A stretch of 64,000 nucleotides of DNA from assembly GCA_964448045.1 (NCBI GenBank), contig CAYUVF010000001.1, positions 62,001 to 126,000 of the forward strand. Reading direction: 5' to 3'. The notes under the pieces were generated by a model. The model saw only the letters and a list, made by a program, of their open reading frames with translations. It was not told the origin of the DNA and searched no databases. Numbering within the stretch: position 1 is the first letter of the stretch; each line of letters starts with the position of its first letter. The translations under genes were made by a program, and so were the position numbers. The stretch is from CAYUVF01 sp964448045 (GTDB lineage Bacteria; Bacteroidota; Rhodothermia; Rhodothermales; Salinibacteraceae). Positions 35,171-44,965 of the stretch are shown here, one piece after another.

Positions 35171-35875
35171 TTATCCGTCATCGGATGAGATCGGGTGAGG
35201 TACCAGAGCTCCGTGTTCGATCCGAAAGACCCGATCGGCGATCGCGGCGAGCGACGGGTTGTGCGTCGCCAGTACGAAGGTTTGATTCATGGACTCACTG
35301 AGCCGCAGGATCTCCTGATGGAGCGGCTCGGCTGTCTGGGCATCGAGATTGCCCGTCGGCTCATCGGCGAGAATGAGGGCGGGTTCGTTCATGAGTGCCC
35401 GGGCTACGGCCACGCGCTGCTTCTCTCCACCCGACAGCGCACTCGGCCGGTGTTCGGCACGGGGGGCGAGGCCCAGCGTATCGAGCAGCTCCAGCGCACG
35501 CGGGCGAACATCCGCTATCTTTCGATGCTGGATGAGGGCCGGCATCGCGACGTTCTCCAGCGCAGTGAACTCGGGCAACAGATGATGAAACTGGAAGACG
35601 AAACCAATTGAGGTGTTACGGAACTGGGCGAGCGCCTCATCATCTTTGGCAAACAGGTCGTTCCCGGCGCACACGACCGTGCCGCTCGTGGGGCGGTCGA
35701 GCGCCCCGAGCAGGTGAAGCAGCGTGCTCTTTCCGGCGCCGCTCTCGCCCATCACCGCCACGATCTCGCCCGCCTCGACGGTCATCGACACGCCGCGCAA
35801 CACCACGAGCGGCTCCTCGGCCCCGGTGTCGTACTGCTTGGTCAACTGATCGACTTCGAGTAAGCTCATGCGCAT
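35171..35875 (-). CDS. lolD: LolD/MacB-type ABC transporter ATP-binding protein
   Basis: A 234-residue ATPase with Walker A GESGAGKST, Q-loop FVFQFHHLLPEFTALENV, signature LSGGEKQRVAVARAL, Walker B ILADEPTGNLD and His switch THNPSL. FQFHHLLPEFTALENV is typical of LolD, the motor that releases lipoproteins from the inner membrane for LolA; MacB/FtsE-type ATPases are the alternatives. The cognate LolC/E permease is not in the window. ATG 35875 or 35869 may be the start. It is downstream of the NtrC-type regulator by 58 bp. Confidence 0.88.
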   Translation of the reverse strand: MRMSLLEVDQLTKQYDTGAEEPLVVLRGVSMTVEAGEIVAVMGESGAGKSTLLHLLGALDRPTSGTVVCAGNDLFAKDDEALAQFRNTSIGFVFQFHHLLPEFTALENVAMPALIQHRKIADVRPRALELLDTLGLAPRAEHRPSALSGGEKQRVAVARALMNEPALILADEPTGNLDAQTAEPLHQEILRLSESMNQTFVLATHNPSLAAIADRVFRIEHGALVPHPISSDDG

Positions 35876-35933
35876 CGAAAACCAGATAGGTCGAAAACCA
35901 GATAGGGAGCCTGGCCGATAGAGCGGGATGGCG

Positions 35934-37313
35934 CTACTCGTCGCGCTCGATCCCGTACTTATTCAGCTTATTGTAGAGATGCGAGCGCTGGATGCCGATG
36001 GTCTTGGCCGTCTGGCTCACATTCCAGTCATTCTCGTCGAGCTTCCGCTCGATGAAGACCTTCTCGAAGTGATCGCGCGCATCCGAAAAGTCATCGTACC
36101 GGCTGATGAGCTCCAGCGCGGGCGAGGCCCTACCGCTGGACGGGCGGATGTACTGCTCCACATCGGCGGCGTCGATTTCGTCGCTATCGCTCATGATGAT
36201 GAGCCGCTCGATGACGTTGTTGAGCTCTCGGACGTTACCGCGCCACTCGTAGCGCTTCATCTGGTCCAGCGCCTCGTCGGAAAACTGCTTGGGCGGCAAC
36301 CCGTTGCGGCGCGCCAGCTGATCGGCGAAGTAGCGCGTGATGGGCGGAATGTCGGCGCGGCGCTTGCGGAGAGGCGGCACATCGATCAGAATTACGCCGA
36401 TGCGGTGATAGAGGTCTTCGCGGAAGGTCCCCTCCTCGATTTCTTCGAGCAGATCTTTGTTCGTCGCGGCCACCACGCGCACATCGACTGGAATGCTGCG
36501 GTCGCCGCCGACGCGCTCGATCTTGTTCTCCTGTAGGACGCGCAAAACCTTGGCCTGCGCCGAGAGGCTCATGTCGCCCACCTCATCGAGGAAGAGCGTC
36601 CCGCCATCGGCCAGCTCGAACTTGCCGATGCGCTGTTGCGTCGCTCCCGTGAACGAGCCCTTCTCGTGCCCGAAGAGCTCACTCTCGATCAGCTCTTTCG
36701 GGATCGCCGCACAGTTGACCTCCACGAGCGGCCCATCGCTTCGGTTCGACTTCTGATGGATCCACTTGGCAACGAGCTCTTTACCCGTGCCGTTTTCGCC
36801 CATAACCAGCACACGCGCCTCGGTGGGTGCCACGCGATCGATCGTATCTTTAATCTCCTGAATGGCGGCGCTCTCTCCGATGATCGGCGCGAGTTCGCCT
36901 TCTTGCTGCTCGGCGATGGTCTGGCGCATCCGGCGATTTTCGGACTCCAACTCACGCCGATTCATGGCGTTGCGGAGCGTCACGAGCAACCGGTTGAGGT
37001 CGGGCGGCTTCTCAATGAAGTCGTACGCCCCCAGCTTGGTCGCTTCTACGGCCGTTTCGATGGTCCCGTGGCCGGAGATCATCACGACGGGCAGATCGGG
37101 GAGCTCTTCGGCGATGACCTTCAGGACCTCCATGCCGTCGCGCCCAGGCATCTTCACGTCGAGCAACACGAGGTCGTACGACGTCGAACGGATGGCCTCC
37201 AGGGCTGCTTCGCCATCCTTGGCTTCGGCCACGTCGTAGTCCTCATATTCGAGGATCTCGCGGAGCGTCCGGCGAATGCTGGCCTCGTCATCAACGACTA
37301 AGATCGTAGGCAT
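35934..37313 (-). CDS. NtrC-family sigma-54-dependent response regulator
   Basis: A 459-residue transcription activator from ATG 37313. Order: receiver domain 1-120 (TILVVDDEASIRRTLREIL, phosphoacceptor Asp in LLDVKMPGRDG), AAA+ domain about 140-375 (Walker A GENGTGKEL, sigma-54-contact loop GSFTGA in place of the common GAFTGA, Walker B GGTLFLDEVGD), and a C-terminal Fis-type helix-turn-helix (NVSQTAKTIGIQRSHLYNKL). Closest by arrangement to NtrX/AtoC. No partner histidine kinase is adjacent; the DHp-only gene at 29144 is 6 kb away. It requires RpoN. Target genes are unknown. Confidence 0.94.
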   Translation of the reverse strand: MPTILVVDDEASIRRTLREILEYEDYDVAEAKDGEAALEAIRSTSYDLVLLDVKMPGRDGMEVLKVIAEELPDLPVVMISGHGTIETAVEATKLGAYDFIEKPPDLNRLLVTLRNAMNRRELESENRRMRQTIAEQQEGELAPIIGESAAIQEIKDTIDRVAPTEARVLVMGENGTGKELVAKWIHQKSNRSDGPLVEVNCAAIPKELIESELFGHEKGSFTGATQQRIGKFELADGGTLFLDEVGDMSLSAQAKVLRVLQENKIERVGGDRSIPVDVRVVAATNKDLLEEIEEGTFREDLYHRIGVILIDVPPLRKRRADIPPITRYFADQLARRNGLPPKQFSDEALDQMKRYEWRGNVRELNNVIERLIIMSDSDEIDAADVEQYIRPSSGRASPALELISRYDDFSDARDHFEKVFIERKLDENDWNVSQTAKTIGIQRSHLYNKLNKYGIERDE

Positions 37314-37371
37314 GACGCGCGAGAGCGGCAATCAGGGATCAGGATGGGGATCGGGGGGCGGATGCGCGGCG

Positions 37372-38073
37372 CTACTGCTGCCGGGCCCGAACCTGCGCAA
37401 TGTAGCGGTCGATGTTTTGCGCCTGCTCCGATTCGGGATACTCGTCCTTGATCGTCTGATAGACGGAGAGCGCTTGCTCGTACTCTCCTGCTTCGACGTA
37501 GGCCTCTCCGGCGTCCATCAGATAGCGGGGCGTCGTGAGGTCGCTCTCAAACTGATGGGCCGCTTCCTGATAGCGCTTCGCCGCCGTGGCGAACGCATCC
37601 CGGCTCTCGTAGATGGCCGCCTCGGCCGCAAGCGCGCTAGCCCCGATCAGATCATTCGTCTTGTCAAACCGCTGGAAATAGGTCAGGGCCCGGTCGAATT
37701 CGCCCATCCGGTAGAGGGCATCGGCGGCGTAGAAGGTGGCGAGATTGCCTGCCTGCGTGCCGCCGTACTGGTCGGCAATCTCGAGGAGGCCGAGGGTTTC
37801 AGCCGTACCGTCGAGCGCCTGCTGATAGTTGCCCTGCTCGTAGGTGGTGACGATTTGGGCAAGCAGCTGCTGGGCCTGCTCTTGCTGCTGCGTCTGGTAA
37901 TACGCATAGCCAGCAATCCCGAGCGCCACAACGACCACGCCCGCCAGGGCCCCGTAGACGACGTTTCGGTTTTCTTCGAAATACATCAACGCCTTGGCAT
38001 AGAGCGTAACGATACTATCTTGACGCAGCTCTTGCCGCTTGGACGTCTTTTCAGGTGTTTTCAGAGCAGACAT
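37372..38073 (-). CDS. YfgM-like membrane-anchored TPR protein
   Basis: A 233-residue protein with a cytoplasmic N terminus, one transmembrane helix at about 38-60 (VVYGALAGVVVVALGIAGYAYY) and a periplasmic helical TPR domain (QQLLAQIVTTYEQGNYQQAL, ADALYRMGEFDRALTYFQRF, AGEAYVEAGEYEQALSVYQ). This matches the YfgM/ancillary SecYEG group, which links the translocon to periplasmic chaperones. It lies 58 bp upstream of the NtrC-type regulator on the same strand; a functional link is not evident. Confidence 0.8.
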   Translation of the reverse strand: MSALKTPEKTSKRQELRQDSIVTLYAKALMYFEENRNVVYGALAGVVVVALGIAGYAYYQTQQQEQAQQLLAQIVTTYEQGNYQQALDGTAETLGLLEIADQYGGTQAGNLATFYAADALYRMGEFDRALTYFQRFDKTNDLIGASALAAEAAIYESRDAFATAAKRYQEAAHQFESDLTTPRYLMDAGEAYVEAGEYEQALSVYQTIKDEYPESEQAQNIDRYIAQVRARQQ

Positions 38074-38441
38074 AAACGATTACAGCGTGACCAGTCGAGT
38101 GAAAGAAATCGGGGCGGCCGCCCGGCAGAGGGTACTGCGGGGCCGCACATCATCCGGTACGTTGAGGCGAGTCCTATGATAGCCGATGGATGATGGACTC
38201 GCAATCTTTTCGGCGCACGCTTTAACGCGCCGTCCGGCTTTCGTTTCCTGTAGAGCGAGAGTCCGTACGACCTACTATCTTTTTGCATGTGTTTTTTACT
38301 AAGTTTCTGTCCTACAGGACCACTACCTCTTGCCTCGGTACAACCATAACAGTTAGCATTTGAGTACAAGCGTTTCTGCGCCACTGCAGCTACTGCGCAT
38401 CACCCCTTTCCGCGAACTCTCACGATAATCCCGACACTCTC
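38074..38441. other. Divergent promoter region of yfgM-like gene and gap
   Basis: 368 bp without a gene. The stretch 38255-38400 is AT-rich. A TATCTTTTTG at 38276-38285 (plus strand) partly matches the Bacteroidetes -7 box TAnnTTTG and could serve gap with a long leader, but I see no matching -33 element. No hairpin-T terminator. Confidence 0.4.
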
Positions 38442-39452
<1,011 letters not shown>

Positions 39453-39547
39453 TCGCTGATGCATCGTCGGAGCGGGGGGCTGCTGCCTCCCGCTTCGGTG
39501 TATGCCGGATCCGTTCCTTTTCAGGCTGACTGACCGCCCGCTCGTTT

Positions 39548-40747
39548 ATGGATAAGCTGACACTCAACGACCTCGACCTGCAGGGCCAACGCGTTCTCGC
39601 TCGGGTCGATTTTAACGTCCCGCTGCTCGATGATGAAAAGGGGAACCGGCGCGTGGGTGATGACACGCGCATCCGGGCCGCGCTGCCCACCATCCGCCGC
39701 ATCATCGACGCCGAGGGCAAAGCCATTCTCATGAGCCACCTCGGCCGTCCCGGCGGCAAACCCGACCCCGACCTGAGCCTCTCGTGCGTGGCCGATCATC
39801 TGGAGGATTTGCTGGGCGAGCGCGTCCGCTTTTCCAGTAACACCACGGGGGCCGCGGTGAAAGAAGTGATCAATAACATGCCCGCGGGCAGTGTCATGCT
39901 GCTGGAGAACACGCGCTTCGAGCCGGGGGAGAAGAATAATGATGAGGTCTTCGCCGCCGAACTGGCCGAACTGGCCGATGTCTACGTTAATGACGCCTTC
40001 GGCGCTGCCCACCGCGCCCACGCCTCTACCGAAGGCGTCGCTCGGCAGATGACCCAAGCGGCGATGGGGCTCCTTATGGAGCGCGAGATCGAGGTCCTCA
40101 CCCGGGTCCGTGACCATCCCGAGGTCCCACTGGTGGTTGTGCTCGGAGGCGCCAAAGTGTCGGACAAGATTGGCGTCATCGAGGCGTTCTCCGATAAAGC
40201 CGATCAGGTACTTGTGGGTGGGGCGATGAGTTATACGTTCTTGAAGGCGCTCGGCCACGAGGTCGGCGGTTCACGCGTCGAAGAAGACCGGCTCGACCGC
40301 GCCGAGGTTCTGTACGACCGCGCCCCCGATACCATCGCGCTTCCCAGCGATCACGTGATTGCCGACGACTTCAGCGCGGACGCCGCGACGCAAACGGTGG
40401 AGGGCGATATTCCCGAAGGCTGGATGGGCCTCGACATCGGTCCGGCTACGATCGACGCCTATCGCTCGGCGCTGCACAACGCTGCAACGATCATCTGGAA
40501 CGGGCCGATGGGCGTCTTCGAAATGGAGCCGTTCGCAACCGGCACTCGTGCGATGGCCGAGGCGCTCGCCGAGGCCACCGACGCCGGCGCCTTTACCGTC
40601 GTGGGCGGCGGTGACTCGGTGGCTGCGCTGGCCGAGGCGGGCTACACCGACCGCGTCAGCCACGTCTCGACCGGCGGCGGCGCGATGCTAACGTTCCTTG
40701 AAGGGTCGCCCCTCCCCAGCGTGGAGGCGCTTACCGATAAAAGCTGA
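39548..40747 (+). CDS. pgk: Phosphoglycerate kinase
   Basis: Transfers phosphate from 1,3-bisphosphoglycerate to ADP. The 399 residues have the N-terminal RVDFNVPL motif, HLGRPGGKP, the ENTRFEPGEKNND substrate block, the hinge GGAKVSDKI, and the C-terminal nucleotide-binding GPMGVFE and GGGDSVAAL motifs. Length is standard. Acts downstream of gap, its neighbour. The next gene (MscS) starts 57 bp later. Confidence 0.98.
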   Translation: MDKLTLNDLDLQGQRVLARVDFNVPLLDDEKGNRRVGDDTRIRAALPTIRRIIDAEGKAILMSHLGRPGGKPDPDLSLSCVADHLEDLLGERVRFSSNTTGAAVKEVINNMPAGSVMLLENTRFEPGEKNNDEVFAAELAELADVYVNDAFGAAHRAHASTEGVARQMTQAAMGLLMEREIEVLTRVRDHPEVPLVVVLGGAKVSDKIGVIEAFSDKADQVLVGGAMSYTFLKALGHEVGGSRVEEDRLDRAEVLYDRAPDTIALPSDHVIADDFSADAATQTVEGDIPEGWMGLDIGPATIDAYRSALHNAATIIWNGPMGVFEMEPFATGTRAMAEALAEATDAGAFTVVGGGDSVAALAEAGYTDRVSHVSTGGGAMLTFLEGSPLPSVEALTDKS

Positions 40748-40803
40748 TTCTACTGCCTGCGCTCGCCCTTGCCCCCCCAGGGCATTGCTCCTCAGATCCT
40801 ATT

Positions 40804-41811
40804 ATGACGCCGCTCGCTTCTGTGGTGCTCGCCGCCCCTCTGCAGGCTGCCGACTCTACCCCCGCCTCCACGCTCCCCCGGCTCATAAATCAGCTTCAGG
40901 AGGCAGCAACGGATCCCGCCGTGTGGACCGCCATAGCCGGGACGCTCCTGCAGATCGCCCTCATCGTTGCCCTTGGCATCGTGGTACTGCGTCTCCTCGA
41001 TGGCGCCGTTACCCGCTGGAAGGGGCGCGTCGAGGATCTGCCCGCGCACGCCCCCAAACGCCAGCGCACCTACACGATCGGCAACCTGCTGACTTCGGCG
41101 GGGCGCTACGTGATCTGGCCCATCGTGGCCATCATGGCCCTCAGCGAGCTCAACGTGGACGTAGGCGCTCTGCTGGCCACGGCGGGCATCGCCGGTCTGG
41201 CCATCGGCTTTGGGGCGCAGACGCTTGTCAAAGATGTCATCGGGGGGATCTTCCTGCTCTTCGACGACATCATCCACGTTGGCGACCTCGTGCGCATCGG
41301 CAACGACACGGGGACGGTCGAAGATATTGGCGTGCGGTTGATCAAAGTCCGCAGGTTCGACGGCGAGCTGCTGATGGTCCCGGCCGGCGAGCTGCGCGTC
41401 TTCGGTAACCGGAGCATCGAGTTTGCGCGCGTAGTGGTGCCCGTCGGGCTCTCGTATGAGCAAGACATCGAAACCATCCTGCCCGTGATGGAGCGCGTGG
41501 CGAATGAGTGGATGGAGGCCACCGATCCGGACATCCTGATGGAGGAGGCGCCCACCGTGCAGGCAATCACCGACTTTGGGGAATCGGCCGTGACGGCGCG
41601 CATCGTGATGAAGGTGCGGCCCGGCGAGCAGTTTCCCGCCGAGCGCGAGCTGCGCCTGCGCCTCAAGCGTGCCTTCGATGAGCTCGGCATCGAGATCCCC
41701 TTCCCCCGCCGAACCGTCTACACTCGCCCCGACGACAATCCACCGCCCCGCGCCATCACCGACCCGAAGGCCCCGTCCGATGCCCCGGTCAACGCCGAAG
41801 GCAGCGACTGA
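40804..41811 (+). CDS. Small-conductance mechanosensitive channel (MscS family)
   Basis: A 335-residue inner-membrane protein. The N terminus has a possible signal (VVLAAPLQAADS), then three transmembrane segments (about 46-66, 90-110, 115-140). The pore helix is recognisable as ALLATAGIAGLAIGFGAQTLVKDVIGGIF (core GIAGLAIGFGAQTLVKD), followed by the beta domain IHVGDLVRIGNDTGTVEDIGVR. The C terminus ends in a Pro/Asp-rich tail. Such channels release solutes upon hypo-osmotic shock, a relevant task in a halophile. It is followed by an ECF-type promoter, so the ABC genes downstream have separate control. Confidence 0.93.
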   Translation: MTPLASVVLAAPLQAADSTPASTLPRLINQLQEAATDPAVWTAIAGTLLQIALIVALGIVVLRLLDGAVTRWKGRVEDLPAHAPKRQRTYTIGNLLTSAGRYVIWPIVAIMALSELNVDVGALLATAGIAGLAIGFGAQTLVKDVIGGIFLLFDDIIHVGDLVRIGNDTGTVEDIGVRLIKVRRFDGELLMVPAGELRVFGNRSIEFARVVVPVGLSYEQDIETILPVMERVANEWMEATDPDILMEEAPTVQAITDFGESAVTARIVMKVRPGEQFPAERELRLRLKRAFDELGIEIPFPRRTVYTRPDDNPPPRAITDPKAPSDAPVNAEGSD

Positions 41812-41821
41812 GTCATGCCGC

Positions 41822-41851
41822 TGTAACACTGCCCGGCGGGTCATGCGTTAT
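41822..41851 (+). promoter_or_regulatory. Predicted ECF-sigma promoter of the ABC exporter operon
   Basis: TGTAAC (41822-41827), 18-bp spacer, CGTTAT (41846-41851), 36 bp before the ATPase start at 41888. Bases around the -35 (CCGCTGTAACACT) equal those before the sigma operon. The spacer is one base longer and the -10 has T for C, so this is the weaker of the three sites. Confidence 0.45.
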
Positions 41852-41887
41852 GTAACTCAACCCTCTGCCACCAGCCCCTGATCTCCC

Positions 41888-42856
41888 ATGCCCGACCCGG
41901 CGGTCCACGTTGAGTCGCTCTCGAAGACCTACCGAAGCGGCTTCCTTGGTCGCGACACCGTGCAAGCCCTGCGCGATGTAAGCCTGACCGTGAAGCAGGG
42001 CGAAATCTTCGGGCTGCTCGGGCCGAACGGAGCGGGTAAGACGACGCTGCTCAAAATCCTGCTCGGCATCGCTTTCACTTCGGAAGGGCGCGCAACCCTC
42101 TTTGGCCGCTCGGTCGACGAGGCGGCCGCCCGCCACCGTATCGGGTTTCTGCCGGAGAAGCACCGCTTTCCCGACTTCCTCACCGCCGAGCAGATGCTCC
42201 ACCTCTACGGACGGCTCTCCGGTGTCGGCGCCGAGCAGCGGGTCGAGCGCATCCCCGAACTGTTAGACACGGTGGGGATGACGAAGTGGCGCGACACCAA
42301 GATCAAGAAGTACTCGAAAGGCATGATGCAGCGGGTCGGGCTGGCGCAGGCCCTGATGAACGATCCCGACCTGGTGTTTCTGGATGAGCCGACCGACGGG
42401 GTCGACCCGGTAGGCCGGCGCGAGATCCGGGATCTGCTGCTTTGGCTCTACGATGAAGGGAAGACCATCTTCCTGAACTCGCACTTGCTTTCGGAGGTGG
42501 AAAAGGTCTGCACCCGCGTTGCCATCCTGCACGAGGGGCGGCTCGTGCGCCACGGCACAGTCGAGGAGCTAACCACCACCGAGCGCATCTACGATCTGAT
42601 CGCTACGGCCATCCCCAACGAAGTGCTCGCCGCGGCTGGCGATGCGCTCCGGCGCGTCGAGGACAATCCCCCGAGTGCACCCGACCTGCAGCGCTTCCGT
42701 CTGCGCGCCGAGGACCGAAACGACCTGAACGCACGGATCGACCAGCTTCGCGCGGCCGACGTCCAGATCGACGCCGTCCACCCGGTGCGGCGCTCGCTCG
42801 AAGATTACTTCATCGACGTCGTCGGTCAAGAAAACGCCGCCAACGACGCATCCTGA
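41888..42856 (+). CDS. ABC-2 type exporter ATP-binding protein
   Basis: A 322-residue ATPase: Walker A GPNGAGKTT (about residue 45), Q-loop GFLPEKHRFPDFLTAEQ, signature YSKGMMQRVGLAQAL, Walker B LVFLDEPTDGVDP, and His switch NSHLL. The C-terminal 90 residues form the extra domain often seen in ABC-2 ATPases. It pairs with the permease 34 bp downstream; the exported substrate is unknown. The predicted ECF promoter upstream ties it to the envelope-stress-like sigma factor at 11089. It begins after a 76 bp gap from the MscS gene. Confidence 0.93.
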   Translation: MPDPAVHVESLSKTYRSGFLGRDTVQALRDVSLTVKQGEIFGLLGPNGAGKTTLLKILLGIAFTSEGRATLFGRSVDEAAARHRIGFLPEKHRFPDFLTAEQMLHLYGRLSGVGAEQRVERIPELLDTVGMTKWRDTKIKKYSKGMMQRVGLAQALMNDPDLVFLDEPTDGVDPVGRREIRDLLLWLYDEGKTIFLNSHLLSEVEKVCTRVAILHEGRLVRHGTVEELTTTERIYDLIATAIPNEVLAAAGDALRRVEDNPPSAPDLQRFRLRAEDRNDLNARIDQLRAADVQIDAVHPVRRSLEDYFIDVVGQENAANDAS

Positions 42857-42890
42857 CGGTTGACCCTCTTCCACCATTCCACATCCTCAC

Positions 42891-43742
42891 ATGACTTCCC
42901 TCGCTGGCATCGTGCTGCTGACGTTTCGTGAGCTGTGGGCCAAGAAAACAGTCATCGGCCTGTTCGTCGTGAGCACGCTCGTGCTCCTCCTGGCCGCGTT
43001 TGCCCTCAACCTCGACATCGTGGAAGGGTCGCTGGCCGGCATTCGCCTATTCGGGCAGGACGCCACGCCATCGAGCGGGGAGGGCGATGCCATCAGTGAG
43101 GCGCTGAACCTGCGCCGGATCGTCGTCGCGGTCGAAGCCGCTGTAGCCGGCACGGCCTACTGGCTGGGCATCCTGCTCGCCCTCTTCGCGACCGCACCGC
43201 TCTTCTCCAGCATGCTGGAGCGCGGCCACGTCGACCTCCTGCTCGCCAAACCGATGAGCCGCCCGCAGCTCATGTTCGGCCACGTGCTCGGCGTCTGGGC
43301 TGCGATGCTGCTCCTCTGTATCTACCTGCTCGGCGGCGTCTGGCTGATCATGTCGATCAAGACGGGCATCTGGAACGCCCGCTTCCTCCTGTCCATTGCC
43401 CTGGTCCTGACCATGTTTGGCGCTATCTACGCCTCCGTCGTCCTGATGGGCGCCTGGACCGAGAGCACGGCCCTGACGCTCATCGTCTCCTATGGCCTCA
43501 TCTTCGTCTCCCTCTTCCTGGCCGGCTCCGACACGCTCGCCAACCAGCTGAACACTACATGGCGCCCGGTCTTCTGGGGACTCTATCATACGCTGCCCAA
43601 CTTCGCAGAGGTCTCCGCGACAGTAGGCACGCTCTCCAAAGGCGAAGCCGTATCGTCATGGTACCCCTACTGGTCATCGATGGGCTTTGGCGCCGTCTGT
43701 TACGGCCTCGCCGGATGGATCTTCGCCCGAAAGGATTTTTAA
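42891..43742 (+). CDS. ABC-2 type permease
   Basis: A 283-residue membrane protein with about six hydrophobic helices (LFVVSTLVLLLAAFALNL, ILLALFATAPLFSSML, WAAMLLLCIYLLGGVWLIM, LSIALVLTMFGAIYASVVLMG, LIVSYGLIFVSLFLAG, C-terminal FGAVCYGLAGWIF). The loop LERGHVDLLLAKPMSRPQLMFG is the conserved ABC-2 coupling segment. It works with the ATPase at 41888. The gene ends just before another predicted ECF promoter. Confidence 0.9.
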   Translation: MTSLAGIVLLTFRELWAKKTVIGLFVVSTLVLLLAAFALNLDIVEGSLAGIRLFGQDATPSSGEGDAISEALNLRRIVVAVEAAVAGTAYWLGILLALFATAPLFSSMLERGHVDLLLAKPMSRPQLMFGHVLGVWAAMLLLCIYLLGGVWLIMSIKTGIWNARFLLSIALVLTMFGAIYASVVLMGAWTESTALTLIVSYGLIFVSLFLAGSDTLANQLNTTWRPVFWGLYHTLPNFAEVSATVGTLSKGEAVSSWYPYWSSMGFGAVCYGLAGWIFARKDF

Positions 43743-43751
43743 CGGGGCGGC

Positions 43752-43780
43752 TGTAACAACGTCCGCCGGTCACTCGTCCT
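43752..43780 (+). promoter_or_regulatory. Predicted ECF-sigma promoter of the lipoprotein gene
   Basis: TGTAAC (43752-43757), 17-bp spacer, CGTCCT (43775-43780), 46 bp before the ATG at 43826. Same layout as at 10992 and 41822; the surroundings (CGGCTGTAACA) are also shared. Confidence 0.55.
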
Positions 43781-43825
43781 TTGACCGGTCCATGCGCCTG
43801 TTTCACCCGACCCGCTGTGCTGATT

Positions 43826-44860
43826 ATGAATCGCCTACCCCGCCTTTCCACCGCTGTCTTGAGTCTGCTGATGCTCGCCCTCCTCGGGGGCTGTGGCGAC
43901 GACACGCCCTCGCTTACCTCCTCGGCCGAGGAGGCCGCACGGGTGCTCCCCGCCGATGCTCGGTTCGTTACGCGGCTGGACCTGCGCACGCTACAGCAAA
44001 ATAGCGGGCTGACGCTCTCCAGCGAACGCGGTATTACCCTCCGCCTGCTCGATAGCGACGTTACCTTCAATCCGCTTTCGGAGGCGACCCAGTCGCGCCT
44101 GCAGGCCTTTATTGACGCGACAGGCTTCGACCCGGCCAGCGACCTCGAATCCGTCTACGCCGCCGTCCCTGGGGACTCCAGCTCGCCGGGCGACCAGAGT
44201 CTCGGCTTTGCCATCCTCGCCGACATGAATCCCGATCAGCTGCGCGCCTACTTGGCCGATCAGGATTCGCTCGTATCCGACGGGGCGACGTACCGCGACG
44301 TCCCCGTGTACCACCTCACAACGCTGGGCACCCGCGCGCCCCAGTTTGCCCTACTGAGCGACCGCCTGATCGCCGTGGCGCCAACTGAGGCGGCACTGCA
44401 TCAGATGATCGACCGCTATCAGGGCCGCACATCCACGCTGGCGGACCGCACCGAGGGAGCGCACCTCTTCGCCGAGTCGGTGCATGAAGGCTCCATCGGG
44501 ATGGTCGCCTACGACCTGGGGACCCAGCGTCTCCTGCAAACGGTAGATCAAGAGGACAGCAACCGCTTCACCCGCATCGGCCGGGCCGTGCGCGATGTAG
44601 TCGCCACCTTCGACCCGCAGAAGGAGCGCGTCCACGGGCGGCTGTTGCTCACGACCGATCAGAACGCCAGCGACCTCGCCGATGTCGTGAAGGGCGCCAT
44701 CGCCGCCGTCAAGACGGGGGGTGATCTTTCGGAGGCCGAGCGCGCCATGCTCGACCGCATTCAGGTCAGCAGCCGCGACGACACCGTTACGATCACATTC
44801 GACATGGAGATCGAGCAACTCGCCCGATGGGTTTTCGACCAGCCCCGCCTGCGCACCTGA
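43826..44860 (+). CDS. Lipoprotein of unknown function
   Basis: A 344-residue protein from ATG 43826 (an earlier in-frame start at 43781 would lie on the predicted promoter). Lipobox LALLGGCGDD with Cys23. The remainder resembles DUF3352-type proteins: a repeated pattern of an acidic helix followed by strands (PADARFVTRLDLRTL, FAILADMNPDQLRAYL, FALLSDRLIAVAPTEAALHQM, HGRLLLTTDQNASDLADVV). Function unknown. Predicted ECF promoter and location next to the ABC exporter suggest a role in envelope maintenance. Confidence in the family is moderate. Confidence 0.72.
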   Translation: MNRLPRLSTAVLSLLMLALLGGCGDDTPSLTSSAEEAARVLPADARFVTRLDLRTLQQNSGLTLSSERGITLRLLDSDVTFNPLSEATQSRLQAFIDATGFDPASDLESVYAAVPGDSSSPGDQSLGFAILADMNPDQLRAYLADQDSLVSDGATYRDVPVYHLTTLGTRAPQFALLSDRLIAVAPTEAALHQMIDRYQGRTSTLADRTEGAHLFAESVHEGSIGMVAYDLGTQRLLQTVDQEDSNRFTRIGRAVRDVVATFDPQKERVHGRLLLTTDQNASDLADVVKGAIAAVKTGGDLSEAERAMLDRIQVSSRDDTVTITFDMEIEQLARWVFDQPRLRT

Positions 44861-44965
44861 TCCCTGCGCCTCGGAGGGGCCCTGTGCTCTGGCAGGAGCG
44901 GTTGGTTTTGAGGGAGCGGCTGTTGTACCTTGCGCACAACTTGCGCTTCCCCGCTCTGTTGCCCC

